Below, in pieces: positions 12,116 through 22,928 of a stretch of DNA of 64,000 bases. The position numbers were made by a program, and so were the translations under genes. The notes beneath the pieces were generated by a model, which made no database searches, had not been told where the DNA came from, and was given only the letters and a program-made list of their open reading frames with translations. The first letter of the stretch is position 1, and each line of letters starts with the position of its first letter. Source of the DNA: Hibiscus mutabilis (taxonomy: Eukaryota > Streptophyta > Magnoliopsida > Malvales > Malvaceae); the NCBI GenBank assembly GCA_019671005.1, contig CM033726.1, forward strand, positions 17,481,608-17,545,607. Direction: 5' to 3'.

Positions 12116-13255
12116 GTAAAATTAAATCTCGCACCACCTAGAACTCTATTCTTAGAGTAATATTTCTGCGCTCGAGTGGTCATACAAGCCCACCCTTTTT
12201 GGGGGCGGAGTAGATAATGAGAATTGACAAAGAGTAGTATTCTGCAGCAACGCGGTAATTATGAGGATGAACCGAGTCACCAGGGAAGACTTCACATCCT
12301 TGAATTACTGAGTGGTTTAATCTAAGCCGCTCTTGCACTTGATATCCAGAGCTCCTATGCTGTGTGTTCAAGATCCTGTATGTTAATCCAAATGATACCC
12401 TTCAGTGGAATACCAATCAACAAGTTGACAAGCTAAAGCAACAAAGATTTCCATGTATTACTTCAGGGACAAGATCCAGTACACAAGGTTGCAGATATTA
12501 TTGGAGCACCTAACCAGAAACGACCCCACAATGCATAGAATGAAGATGATGACAGGAGCATAGATGTCAGACAGCTCAAGAACAAGAAGCGGGTTTTAGC
12601 AATGATGCCTTGGTTGGTTCAAGAAAATGAAGGACAGACCAGGGCGAGAATGAGATTACAAAATATGGGGTAAACATCGAGTCTCCAAACAATTAAAACA
12701 CAGAGATCGAGAAATGGTTCCTGTCAAGAGGCAGCAAGAAGATTGAGGTTAAGTTTAGAATATATAAGCATTTTGCTGTCCCCGATGACGAAACTAACAA
12801 ATACTCAGAATGTTGGGTCAAAAGAGTTGGAAGGTAGCCGGGTTCATGATCGAGTGGGACAATGCAGAGCATAAAGAATGGTAAGAATCTCTACACATGC
12901 ATAATATAGAGTTTGTTGGTGAAGCAGGCAGAGACCCCGAAGAAGAAAGGTGAGTGCTCGTGCAAAAGAACGAGAGCGGGTACTCATTTAACAAAATTTG
13001 ACAAAAATGAATATCAAAACTGAGCATACTGCAAAAAGAAAGGAAACAGAGAAATCTGAAAAATGACTTTTTAGGGCATAGGATTTTAAACATGTTTAAA
13101 AATAAAAACAAAAAATAGAAAAAGAGAGAGAGAATTATATCGTTAAAGGGTTAAAAGATATGAATCAGATAAATAACTGATCGAAGGACATACTACAACA
13201 GGAGAGAAGGAAAGAAACCCGAGAAATAACCTTCCAAGGCGTAAGACTTTAGAAC

Positions 13256-13402
13256 AGAAAGATGATGATAAAAAGAAAAGAAAGAAAAAAAGAAGAAAAA
13301 AAAGAGAAAAGAAAGAAGGAAAAAAAAGAGAAAAAAAGAAAAAGAAGAAAAAAGAAGAAAAAGAAACAAGAAAAAGAGAAGAAGAAGAAGAAGAAGAAGA
13401 AA
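13256..13402 (+). repeat. Purine-rich tract 2
   Basis: An A/G run ending in (GAA)n at about 13380-13401. It gives low-complexity Lys/Glu-rich frames that are not credible proteins. Confidence 0.82.
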
Positions 13403-13499
13403 GCACGACATTCCATGCATCATATAGATAGAGGCATGCCAATTTTTGCTTGTTCCTAGACAGGTATTTGAAGAATTGTCAAAGAATTTACTAAATAAA

Positions 13500-14240
13500 A
13501 GAAAGATCGATAGCCATAGCGGCGTGAGACCTAGACGTTAAATTCTTTGGGTCATCGGTAAGTTCTTCGGGCACGATGTTAAGTCCTTCGGGCCACCAAT
13601 AAGTCTTTCGAGAATGGTGATAAGTCCTTCGGGCCATCAGTAAGTCCTCCAGGCATGATGCGACAACATTAGTAGCGTGAGTCCAGAAAGATCGGCAGCC
13701 ATAGCAGCATGAGGCCCAGATGTTAAATCCTTCGGGTCATCGGTAAGTCCTTCGGGCACGATATTAAGTCCTTCGGGCCACCAGTAAGTCTTTCGAGCAT
13801 GATGATAAGTCCTTTGGGCCATCAGTAAGTCCTTCGGGCATGATGCGACAGCATTATTAGCGTGAGTCCAGAAAGATCGACAGCCATAGCGGCGTGAGGC
13901 CTAGACGTTAAATCCTTCGGGTCATCGGTAAGTCCTTTGGGCACGATGTTAAGTCCTTTGGGCCACTAATAAGTCTTTTGAGCATGGTGATAAGTTCTTC
14001 GGGCCATCTGTAAGTCCTTCGGGCATGATACGACAGTATTAGTAGCGTGAGTCCAGAAAGATCGGCAGCCATAACGGTATGAGGCCCAGATGTTAAATCC
14101 TTCGGGTCATCGGTAAGTCCTTCAGGCACGGTGTTAAGTCCTTCGGGCCACCATTAAGTCTTTTGAGCATGGTGATAAGTTTTTCGGGCCATCAATAAGT
14201 CCTTCGGGCATGATGCGGCGGCTTTAGTAGCGTAAGTCCA
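13500..14240 (+). repeat. Satellite-like tandem array, ~184-bp unit
   Basis: The landmark GAAAGATCG.CAGCCATA begins units at about 13502, 13687, 13871 and 14054, with a partial fifth near 14232. Each unit holds four or five shorter sub-repeats built on AAGTCCTTCGGGC, spaced about 25-35 bases. This is a higher-order repeat inside the 3' untranslated region of the element. The 3' regions of Ogre/Tat elements are known to host variable tandem repeats that can seed satellites. Confidence 0.88.
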
Positions 14241-14257
14241 AAGATATCAATAGCCTC

Positions 14258-14415
14258 GTGAAAAAATAGAAAAGAGAAAAAAAAAGAAAAAGAAAAATGA
14301 CAAAAAGAACAAAGAAAGAATGAAAGAGAAAAAAGAAAAAGGACAAAAAGAACAGAGAAAGAAAGAAAAAGAAAAAAGAAAAAAGAAGAAAAAGGAAAAG
14401 AGAAAAGAAAAATCG
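14258..14415 (+). repeat. Purine-rich tract 3
   Basis: An A/G run directly after the tandem array, with AAAGAACA(G)AGAAAGAA-like internal repetition. It is probably non-coding. Confidence 0.8.
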
Positions 14416-14670
14416 AAGACAAAGGTTATGTAAAGGAGAAGCCTACGTTTTCGAGCCCGAGTGAAAGGTTCCATATAGGAAGAGCCCTAACTCTAGAATT
14501 TCAAAAAAGAGGTGAAGAAGTTCTATATAGGAAGGACTTACGAGCCTGAAGATCCGGTCAAGGAAAAGCGGAGAGTTCCAGAAGAACACGTGATTCTGAA
14601 GCCACCAACAGGGAGTCAGATAAAAATAAGTGCTTTTTGGTCTTTGCTTTGTTCTCGTTTCACAAGAACA

Positions 14671-14686
14671 AGCAAAGAGGGGCAAC
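14671..14686 (+). other. O1 polypurine tract
   Basis: AGCAAAGAGGGGCAAC lies immediately before the TGTAATCACTC start of the 3' LTR, where the plus-strand primer is expected. Confidence 0.75.
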
Positions 14687-15164
14687 TGTAATCACTCATT
14701 TTTATCCGGTTTGTGAATATTGTTAATATAATAATTAAAGGGTATTATTATTGTATGTGGGCATGTTATACTATGTGTTTATGTACGTCTGATTAATATG
14801 TGCGTAAATATGTGTGTGATAGGTGTGAGTGCACGTATATTATACATATTATGTATGTGTTATTAAGGTTTGATAATATTTATTAGAGATATTAATATGT
14901 TATATGTGTGTTTTATATTGCATGAGTGTTTGTATTAATATATTATGTGTATGCACGTATTAAGGTATGTGTAAGTATTATATGTGTGTAATTTATGTAT
15001 ATAATGCGTGAATGTGTACGTACAAACATAAACATGTATGTTAGTTATTAGTTATGTTATTAACATTACATGTATTATATAAGGTATGTATGTATATTAT
15101 GTATGATCGTTCTAACGTATTTGCATATGATGTATGTATGTGCATGTATTAAATTATAAGTTTA

Positions 15165-15198
<34 letters not shown>

Positions 15199-18026
15199 GG
15201 TTATATAAATATGAAAGCAGATTATAAATAAAACCCATTTTATTAGGGTCCAGTCCATTTACATATATATAAAAAAGGGTCTAAATTATTTTACAAGGTC
15301 CATTCGGCCAGAGCCCATACCCAATATCCCAAAACCATAACACATATCAGACTATCTAAACCCTAATTGTTCTTATCCCTTGCGCAGCTAAAGGAGGGCC
15401 ATTGGATTGGATCCAAATCCAACGGCCGAGATCAAACCATGGCGTCTCTCTAGCTGGCCGCGTGGAACCACGCGCGGGTCGTTCGGCTCCACACGCGCGC
15501 GTGCATCACACACGCAAGACTCATCGGCTGCTGAGCTCCACATGGAAAGATCCTGGGCAGTCTCGTCTTTCCCTAGATCGAATCCTGGTCGCCCATCTTC
15601 AAACCACCCCAGCCGTTGGATCAGATCTGATCCAAAGGACGCTCTGACCATATGATCACCACTACCACGCCGTCGTACCACCGGCTCCAACCACCGTGTA
15701 GGGGCGTGCAAGAACAAGAAACAAAGGACTGTCAGTACAAAACGGGGCCAAAAATATGTATTTCTATATGTTATTTCTACCAAAAATGGTCAGGGATCAG
15801 GCATATATGTAAACCAACAAAAGTGTAAAAGAGGAGGGGTTATTAGTTTTCCAGAAATAAAAAAGACAAAAAGAAAAACAAAGAGTTTCGTGGTAATCCC
15901 TTCTTCTTTTTCTCATATATGTGTACAAAAAAAAGTGCAAGAGTTTGGTTCTTACCCTCGCCGATTAAGGTTCTCCGTCGCCGGTAATAAGCTGTAAGAC
16001 TCTTAAGCCAAACACGGTGAACTGGTGAAAGGGAGGGATTGTTTGGTCTTAGTTTACAAAACATTTAAAAAAAGGGAGAAAGAGTTTCGGTTTTGTTTTT
16101 TTAGATATAGAAAAATAGGTGTTGGATGTGGGTTTAGAGTGAAAATGGGGGTGTTTTAGGCCATGGTTCGAGGACCGCTGGCGCCGGCGAGCGGCGGCCG
16201 ACGATGGTCTGAGGGGGCCGATACGGCGGAAGCTCGCCAATTTCTGGAGAATAGGGCGGCCGATGTAGGTTCATTTGGCTTCGAGTTGAGAGAATAATAA
16301 AAAGGGGGAAGAGTTTATTTTGAAGTCAAAATTTAAAATGCCAAAGAGGCAGATTTCGGGCTAAAGGGGTTTATTTATAGACCTGGTTGTTTTAAAAATG
16401 GTATAATAACGGCTTTAATCCCCCCGCGTTTCTAGATTTTTCGTTTTGAGCTCGCCGCATGGGTCAATTACAATTCTGGTCCTTTTTCTTTTCTGTTTTA
16501 TTTCAATTTGATCACTAAATTAACCGAAATCGGATTTATACTGGTGAAATCACATGTTGAACCATCCCGCGTTTTCAAAGTTTCCATTTTGTGTGTGCCC
16601 CTTGGTCATATTACACATCTGGTCTATCCAGTTTATTCCAGTTTCCATATTAAGCCCTTAAATCGTTTTTATATCTTTTAATTTTTGTTTCCTATGTTCT
16701 TTATTTTTCATTTCAGTCCTCTTTTCATATCTAAATATTCATGTTTTTATCATGCTTTTAATATGTTGATGTGGCCTTTTTGCGTTTTCTTGTGTTTTTT
16801 TGTTTCATATTCTCAGTTTATATATATATGTTTAGTATATGATGTTCTGTGCTGTTATATTCTCGTTCGATTGTTCGTATCATACATGTTCGATTCGTTT
16901 TTTGTTGACTTGTATATAGCATGTTCTCGTATTTAGCATGTATTGTATGTTCTCTTTGCTTCTAGGTTATACATTGGTATGTTTTCTTTTGTCGCGAACA
17001 ATACCATGTTTTTTATTTTATGTATGTAAATTATGTCACGTGCTAAGCATTAAATACATGTTCGCTTTTTTGCTTTGATTCATTAGTATCGTGCCATGTT
17101 ACATGTATGTCATGTATATTTTGCATTAGGTTTTTATATTTTAAGATGTATACATGTGTCCTAGCATGCTTTACTGTTTTTTGGCATTTTAGATTATAGG
17201 TCAAGATGGGTGTTGTTTGTCACACATTAATGTCATGTCATGTTTTATTTTAGGTTGGGTCATATATTAATTTTTTTAGCATGTTGTTTAGATGTTATTA
17301 GCTTAACATCATATTATATGTATGTCATGCATATTTCGCATTGGTGTGTTCTTTATGTGTTCAAGCATGTTATAATCAATTAATTGTTCATTTGGAAGCA
17401 TGTTTTTTCTTTTTGGGTTTATGTTGCTGCTCTGTTTTTTAACATGATATGTTATATTTTTGTTGCTCATGTATTTTATTACTTTCGTTTAACATTGTGA
17501 CATCCATGTTTTTTAGGTTTTAGTTCCATGTTAATGTGAATGTTGGTTTTCTATAATTCGTTTTGGTTAAGTTTGCATAATGAAATATATAAATTGTCAA
17601 TGCGGTGCCCTTTTATCCGAGCGTAAACGGGGCCAGTATCAGGCGTAGTGATAGTGGTTGGGCGTTTACTCTCGGATAACGGGGCCTTTAAAATCTACTC
17701 ACACTTATAACCAAATCTTAACTTAACCGTCACTTTAATCCGGAAAATCTAATATTAATAAAGTGGTAATTATTAAAGTACCAATTTTGGGCGGTGTGGG
17801 GGTGCTAATCCTTCCCCATCCGTAACCGACTCCCGAACCCAATAGTTTTCAAATCTCTGGTTTTATGGTGTCCGGCCTACCTAAGTGGCTGGTGGCGACT
17901 CCAATTTCTAAATAAAACGCGATTATTTTAAAAAAAAAACCCCACGGAATAAATATTTTAATATCCGAAAGACAAACAACACTTCGAAAATCAGTTTTTT
18001 TTTAGCGAATCAGAGACATCGCTACA
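14687..18026 (+). repeat. O1 3' LTR (3.34 kb)
   Basis: An intact LTR starting TGTAATCACTC and ending CTACA, followed by the GGTAT duplication. It is the reference for recognising the rearranged 5' LTR. It contains the ATT run (15166-15198). Near 16110-16125 it lacks about 20 bases present in both arms of the 5' LTR. The segment near 17790-17850 (GGTGTGGGGGTGCTAATCC) is also present near the end of the O2 LTR, so it is an old conserved part of this LTR type. Confidence 0.9.
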
Positions 18027-19532
18027 GGTATAAGTGATTTTGAATCACAGTGAGGGATTTTAATTAATAGTTAAAGGTGGAAATTGAAGAATGTTGGAAC
18101 TGTATAATGTAATTGGAATTTGTTTTAATTACTCTATTATCTAAATCCTTTTTAGATTAAACCGTAGAAGAAGAAACATCGGATCGAGAAGAGTTAGCAA
18201 AGGGAAATAATTCGTGATTGTAATTCGGGATGTCTCGTAACTTTAGGATATCAGGTGAGTATAGTCAGAGTCTCGGAATTAGCTACGTGCCTTTTCGATT
18301 TTATTTTCATTGTTTATTACATTACTAATATTGTCACAAGGTACCATTGCATCGAAACCTCTTAGGAGGCATTGGGAAGCATTGGTAAGTTTATTGTATT
18401 GAATCATTGTTTATTGAACCATTGTCATTGTCATTGATTTCGTTGAAACAAGGACACATTGATCACCAGATATTGTTATTGAACCATTGTTATTGACATT
18501 GGCATTGTCACTGTCATTGTTATTGATATTGGCCTAACTATCGAACCTTGGATTCGAATAGACATTGAATACAATTGGCATGTCATAGAATTTATGAGCT
18601 CATTGGTAAGGAGTGGATTACGGTCTTTGAGCTAAAGCTCTATTTGGCAATGTTAGCGGGATGTATTGATTTTGGTCTTATTGACGATGTTGGACGATTT
18701 TGACCATTTATTGTTTGACGATGTTGGTTGGGAATTTGCATATCCACTATCCTGAATAGATCCAAGAAATACTATTGAAACATGTTGAATCTGATCATAG
18801 CATTGATATTGTCATATCATTGTCATAGCATTGAGATTTACATAGTTGTGATATTACCATAGCATTGCTATTGTTATATTATTGATCTTGATATAGTATT
18901 ATTATTGCCATTGATGAAGCATGATTTGAATTGCATTCCACTATTGCACCTGTTGTTTATGACTACCTCACTAGGCAAAGTATGACTAATGCATTTATAC
19001 CCATGCATATTTTAGGTTTTAAGAGATTTTGTGATCGATCGTAGTTAGAGGTTGTAAGTCACACTCCTTAAGTATTTCGGGTAAAGTCTTCGTTCCCTAT
19101 AACTCCTAGAATGTTGGCATATAACATGAATATGTTCATTTAGTGTCGTATATATGTATTGAAATCACAAATCATAATACGTCTTAGTTATAAATTATCT
19201 GTAAGTTTAATAATTTTATTAGCTTGTAAGACAAGGACGTTGATACATTGACCATTAATACGACATTGTAAGTATGTTTCTATTATATTGAACCATTAGG
19301 AGTAAGTTACCAATTTGAACAAAGTAAACATTGTTAAGATATTGGAAATATGACCAAAATGACATTATAGACTCCTAATGGGCTAAATGTAGTAAAAGAG
19401 TTTGGAACGCAACAAAATTTGACTTCCAACTAGGATTATGTACAAGAATATTGCTTATAAACTTTTATGAACATCAGATACCATTTAGATGTCTAAACCA
19501 AATAAAAATCGAACATAATTTTTACAATGCGG

Positions 19533-19690
19533 CACGTACCGGTACAAATGATAGCGTACCGGTACAACAGTGTAAAATTTGCTTTATGGGACAACTCGTA
19601 CCGGTACAGTAGTACCGGCAAGAGATTTAAACACTGGTATTTGAATATAGGATACGCACCAATACGGCCTATTGAGTTCCAATACCAGTT
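19533..19690. repeat. Cluster of GTACCGGTAC palindromes in solo LTR
   Basis: CGTACCGGTAC, GCGTACCGGTAC, CTCGTACCGGTAC and AGTACCGG occur within 100 bases, followed by decayed forms (CACCAATACGG). Similar clusters lie in the L1 LTRs at 36413-36600 and 54295-54480, suggesting common ancestry of the two LTR families or a shared structural element. Confidence 0.7.
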
Positions 19691-20354
19691 ATTAACTTAA
19701 GAATAAATTTATAAACTTACAAAATGATCACTAAAAATGGGTAGGGCTTAATAAGATTCCTAAATGAACCCTGATAAATCTAAAAAAAATCTAAAAAGGG
19801 AATATGCATGCTGCCTAGATATTTAATTACATGATGGTAATGTTAATTTTAGTTAAAGACTTGTTAATAACTTACTTTTCAGTTTAGTCCCTAAGGGGTG
19901 ATAATGTTAAATTGAACATGTTAATAGAGTCCGATCGAGCTGAAACTTCACCTGTAGGATAATAAATAATATCATGAATTTCATAATGGCAGGGGTAATT
20001 ACAGACAAGGACCTAGTAATTATAAATATTATAGATTAGTCCCTAAAATTAATAAAGGCTAAATCGAATAAGCAAATAATATCGGATTTAGTTCAAAATA
20101 TGTATAACATTATATTGATATGAATTGCATTATGAAAAAACTTATTGCATTGAAATGAAGTAAAAATAGGGAATTTATGATTTTGCCCTCAAATCTTAAA
20201 TTGGTCCTAAAATGAATAATATGACATCGTATCGACCTCTCGACCTCGTTGTATTAATATTGACTCTTTGAAAGACATCGAATCACCGATAAAATGTTAA
20301 AGATAATCATCGGTAACATACTCCGGGTTCCTACCAGACGAAGAAGGTGTTACA

Positions 20355-20760
20355 ATGACCGAATGCTGCGTAGCTCCGACGAGCCCTCTATTGATGTCGG
20401 ACGGATGATCGACCGGCAATATTTTGTTCAATTTGACGTCAGGAGCTCAATGGTGGTAGCGGCGCAACGATCGGGCGATAGAGACAACCGAAAAAAAGAT
20501 GAGAATAGAGGGGTGACTTATGGGTTTCTCGTCGAATCTCGAACGACTATCCCCGGCAACCGGCAAGGACGATGGGCGAGTGCTGGCCAAGGATAGGACT
20601 GCGAGAGGATTGTGGTCACGCCGATGGTGGCGGTGATGACCACATACCGGCGGTGAGAAAGATCCGAGCCACGAACGATGGGGGAAATGAAGAGCGTTTT
20701 GGAATTTTCCAGATCCGGCTTTCACTCTTCCTTTTTCTCCCAGATTCAAATGTGCTTTAA
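20355..20760. other. GC-rich gene-free block, probable decayed LTR (right part)
   Basis: The roughly 100-codon frames on both strands resemble no protein known to me. GTCAGGAGCTCAATGGTGG and the following CGG-rich text resemble the GGAGCTCAATGGGTGAC region of the L1 LTR (55303-55320). I read this as the continuation of the old LTR seen at 1-1571. Confidence 0.35.
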
Positions 20761-20859
20761 TTTCACAATAAAGAGGATGGTTGGATACCAGATTGATATT
20801 TTATTATTTGGATATCTGAAAACATCTTAAAAAAAACAAAGGGCTAAAACTTAACCAAG

Positions 20860-20960
20860 ACTAGACTTAGTCCAGATGGTTACCCATAAACCCAAGTGTT
20901 AATGGTTGTGGGTTCGAATCCCTTGGTTTTAATACATTTCTACTTCCAATTTTAATTTTT
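20860..20960 (+). mobile_element. tRNA-derived SINE-like head 1
   Basis: CTTAGTCCAGATGGTTA resembles an RNA polymerase III A box, and GGTTCGAATCC at 20911-20921 is a canonical B box. The spacing of about 40 bases is that of a tRNA or SINE head. No cloverleaf with a proper acceptor stem is evident, so this is not called a tRNA gene. Confidence 0.5.
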
Positions 20961-21555
20961 GAAATTATTTTTAAGATGCTCGTTCTTTCACTATAACAAG
21001 TAATATATTTCGACAATCTAAGCTAATAACACACTCAAAAATTATGCTCAAACCAACCCCTACATTGTTCAAAGATTTCATTTTAATTCTCTTTTTTTTT
21101 TCTCAATTCAACCTTGTAATTTATATTAGAAGAACAAATCAAAAGACCTCCAATCTGTCTAGAAAAATAAATAAAATGAAACGTTATTGACAAAGTTTGA
21201 ATCTTGAGGAAACACAATCAAAGTGCAATTCTTTTTCTCTCAAAAACATTATAAATATACCCTTTAGCTTTACCTGCAAAAATCTTAAAACCGTTGTGGT
21301 AATTTTAATCAATGAGAAAAAATTGTTGAGAAATCCTTGAGAACATCTTCGACTTCTTACAATAATAGCAGCTGCTGTTGACTGACATTAGCCGGCGCTG
21401 TTGGTGAGGAAGAAGTCGAAGAATACAAATTATTGTCGGCTCTGATCTTTTAAAGAAGATGATTACTAATTTTGGAAGAAAAGGCTGGAATAGGATTTAA
21501 TGTTGGTGAAGGGGCAAATATTAATGGATGTAATAAATATAATATTTTGGTAAAT

Positions 21556-21680
21556 AATTAATTGATTGAGTTAGCCTGGTGGTTAAGTATTATGCATTTT
21601 AAAATTAATTGATTGAGTTAGCCTGGTGCTTAAGTATTATGCATTTTATCCATTACGTTTGGGTTTGATTCCTAACTTCA
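21556..21680 (+). mobile_element. tRNA-derived SINE-like head 2 with duplicated A-box part
   Basis: A 45-bp unit with GTTAGCCTGGTGGTTAAG (A-box-like) is repeated in tandem (21557-21600 and 21602-21646). A B-box-like GGTTTGATTCC follows at 21662. The second A-box copy reads GGTGCTT. It is probably a diverged SINE with a local duplication. Confidence 0.5.
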
Positions 21681-21737
21681 ACAATTCTCATGTTTTATTT
21701 ATTTCTTATGCCTTCAAACCAAGGGTAAAACTTTGAT

Positions 21738-22010
21738 ATACGTCAAAATTAAACCTAAACCCTAAATCTTAAATACTAACCATAAATTCTAAACCCTACA
21801 ACTTAAACCTCTAACTCTAAATCCTAAACTAAACCCCTAACTCCTAAAACTAAAAGGTCTGTGTAAATTTTGTATTTACACTATACGTTAAAATTAAACC
21901 TAAACCCTAAATTCTAAACACTAACCTTAAATTCTAAATCCTACAACCCAAACCCTTAAACTCTAAACCCTAAATTAAACCCCCTAAAATTAAAAGGTCT
22001 GTGTAAACTA
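21738..22010. repeat. Degenerate telomere-like (CCCTAAA) repeats, two ~150-bp copies
   Basis: Many CCCTAAA, CCCTAAAT and CCTACAAC words occur in two parallel blocks. Each block begins with AAATTAAACCTAAACCCTAA and ends with AAAAGGTCTGTGTAAA, so the block itself was duplicated. Confidence 0.65.
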
Positions 22011-22928
22011 CTGTGTATTGAAGTTTTTCTCTTAAACCAATCAGATAATGTCTAATATAAAATAAATATAAAAAATAATTAATTTTAAAAAATTCGCGAT
22101 GCCATATTATCATCTTCATATACGTAGCATCTCCACATCAGCGAAAGGTGTTGACTGTTAGTTAACTGATAATTTCTAACCAATGAGGGTGAATTTCGAA
22201 CAAAAATAAAATATTAAGGGCTTGTTTGCATACAAAAAAAGAATAGGTACTAAAGTGCTCACAAGATTAAATATTAAAGACTATTTTTAACTTTATGCCT
22301 TTTAATAAAAAAATTACGAATTGATCCGCTTGTCGTGCTTTTATTAGATGATAATTTTTTTAACAACTGTTGACAAATCAACTTTAAAATAATATCATAA
22401 TGATCAATAATAAAATGTTTTGATCAAAAAAAAAAAACTTTAAGCACAAATAAAAAAAGATATATAGTTTAAACACTTATTTTGTAGGTAAGCTTAAAAT
22501 CAAATTACAAAAAATTATTATTAGGTACAATTTTAGTCTAATATTCTTAATGACTATTTTCTTCTCATATCACCACCACAACATTTGAATCCAAGCTTGT
22601 GAGACTAAAATATTGATCTTAATTTCACTGCAACAGAAGTTAGAGTAACTAATATCACTAACCTTTATCAGAGTCAGTTTCACTGCTCATCCAAAATAAA
22701 AAACTTAAACATCTTTGCTATTATGAAAATGCCATAATATATGGGTTCCGTTCAGAATCGGTTTGCCAGCATCATTACCGACTAGGTTTTGCCTGATAAT
22801 AAAGAACTGCTCGCTGACAAATTCATCAGACTTCCGATCCATAGCAAAATTAGGACCGGCTGAATCAAAATGGGATGAAAGGAAGAAGTGTTCTTGTGGG
22901 AACGAAAATACTGTAAGCTACAAACACG

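Larger units (their letters stand above)
11305..13499 (+). other. O1 3' non-coding region, pol absent
   Basis: No RT, RNase H, integrase or protease motif is readable on either strand, so pol has been lost. The region contains purine-rich tracts and two diverged copies of a block with GAGAAA / GGCATAGGATTTTA-like words (about 13035-13090 and 13205-13260). Open frames here arise from biased base composition. Confidence 0.6.
2946..18026 (+). mobile_element. O1: non-autonomous Ogre/Tat-like LTR retrotransposon
   Basis: Both LTRs start TGTAATCACTC (2946 and 14687) and end in CTACA (7879 and 18026). The element is flanked by GGTAT on both sides (2941-2945 and 18027-18031). A primer-binding site TGGCGACTCCGCTGGGGAC follows the 5' LTR, and a purine tract precedes the 3' LTR. 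Very long LTRs, this primer site and an accessory ORF ahead of gag are known traits of the Ogre/Tat lineage. The 6.8-kb interior has gag and accessory-ORF remnants but no protease, RT, RNase H or integrase that I can recognise, so the element must have depended on enzymes from relatives. The first 130 bases of the two LTRs differ at only about four positions, suggesting a fairly recent insertion. Confidence 0.88.
1577..20354. mobile_element. Solo LTR of a Ty3/Gypsy-type element, interrupted by O1
   Basis: The left end is TGTAACATCCC at 1577 and the right end is GGTGTTACA at 20354, the TGTAAC...GTTACA ends usual for plant Ty3/Gypsy LTRs. The flanks are ATGGC (1572-1576) and ATGAC (20355-20359), a 5-bp target duplication with one change. 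No primer site, polypurine tract or coding sequence is attached, so this looks like the product of LTR-LTR recombination. The LTR is cut at 2945/18027 by the Ogre-like element O1; without O1 and one copy of its duplication it is about 3.7 kb. Between 18032 and 20354 there are no genes, only AT-rich LTR sequence. Confidence 0.72.
20761..22928. other. Intergenic, AT-rich, downstream of the WD40 gene
   Basis: No gene is supported. The stretch contains two tRNA-derived SINE-like heads and a telomere-like repeat block, annotated separately. The 3' UTR of the WD40 gene must lie in its right-hand end, but no clear polyadenylation signal could be chosen. Confidence 0.5.

Noticed and set aside
11305..13499. 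Looked for pol (FMDD-type RT motif, DDE integrase, HHCC finger) in O1
   Set aside because: No such motif could be read on either strand, so pol is reported as absent rather than decayed in place.
13500..14240. Repeats with conserved and variable parts, considered as CRISPR-like
   Set aside because: The variable parts are also repeats of each other within a 184-bp higher-order unit, so this is a satellite-type array.
11620..14474. Phe/Ser/Leu-rich minus-strand proteins with apparent membrane helices
   Set aside because: All come from one-strand purine tracts; hydrophobicity reflects base composition only.
20294..20760. Pair of ~100-codon frames on opposite strands in GC-rich sequence
   Set aside because: No family resemblance, and the block resembles the GC-rich part of LTRs; the left frame crosses the solo LTR end at 20354.
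20870..20925. tRNA gene
   Set aside because: A and B boxes are present but no acceptor stem pairing or sensible anticodon loop can be drawn; a SINE head is more likely.
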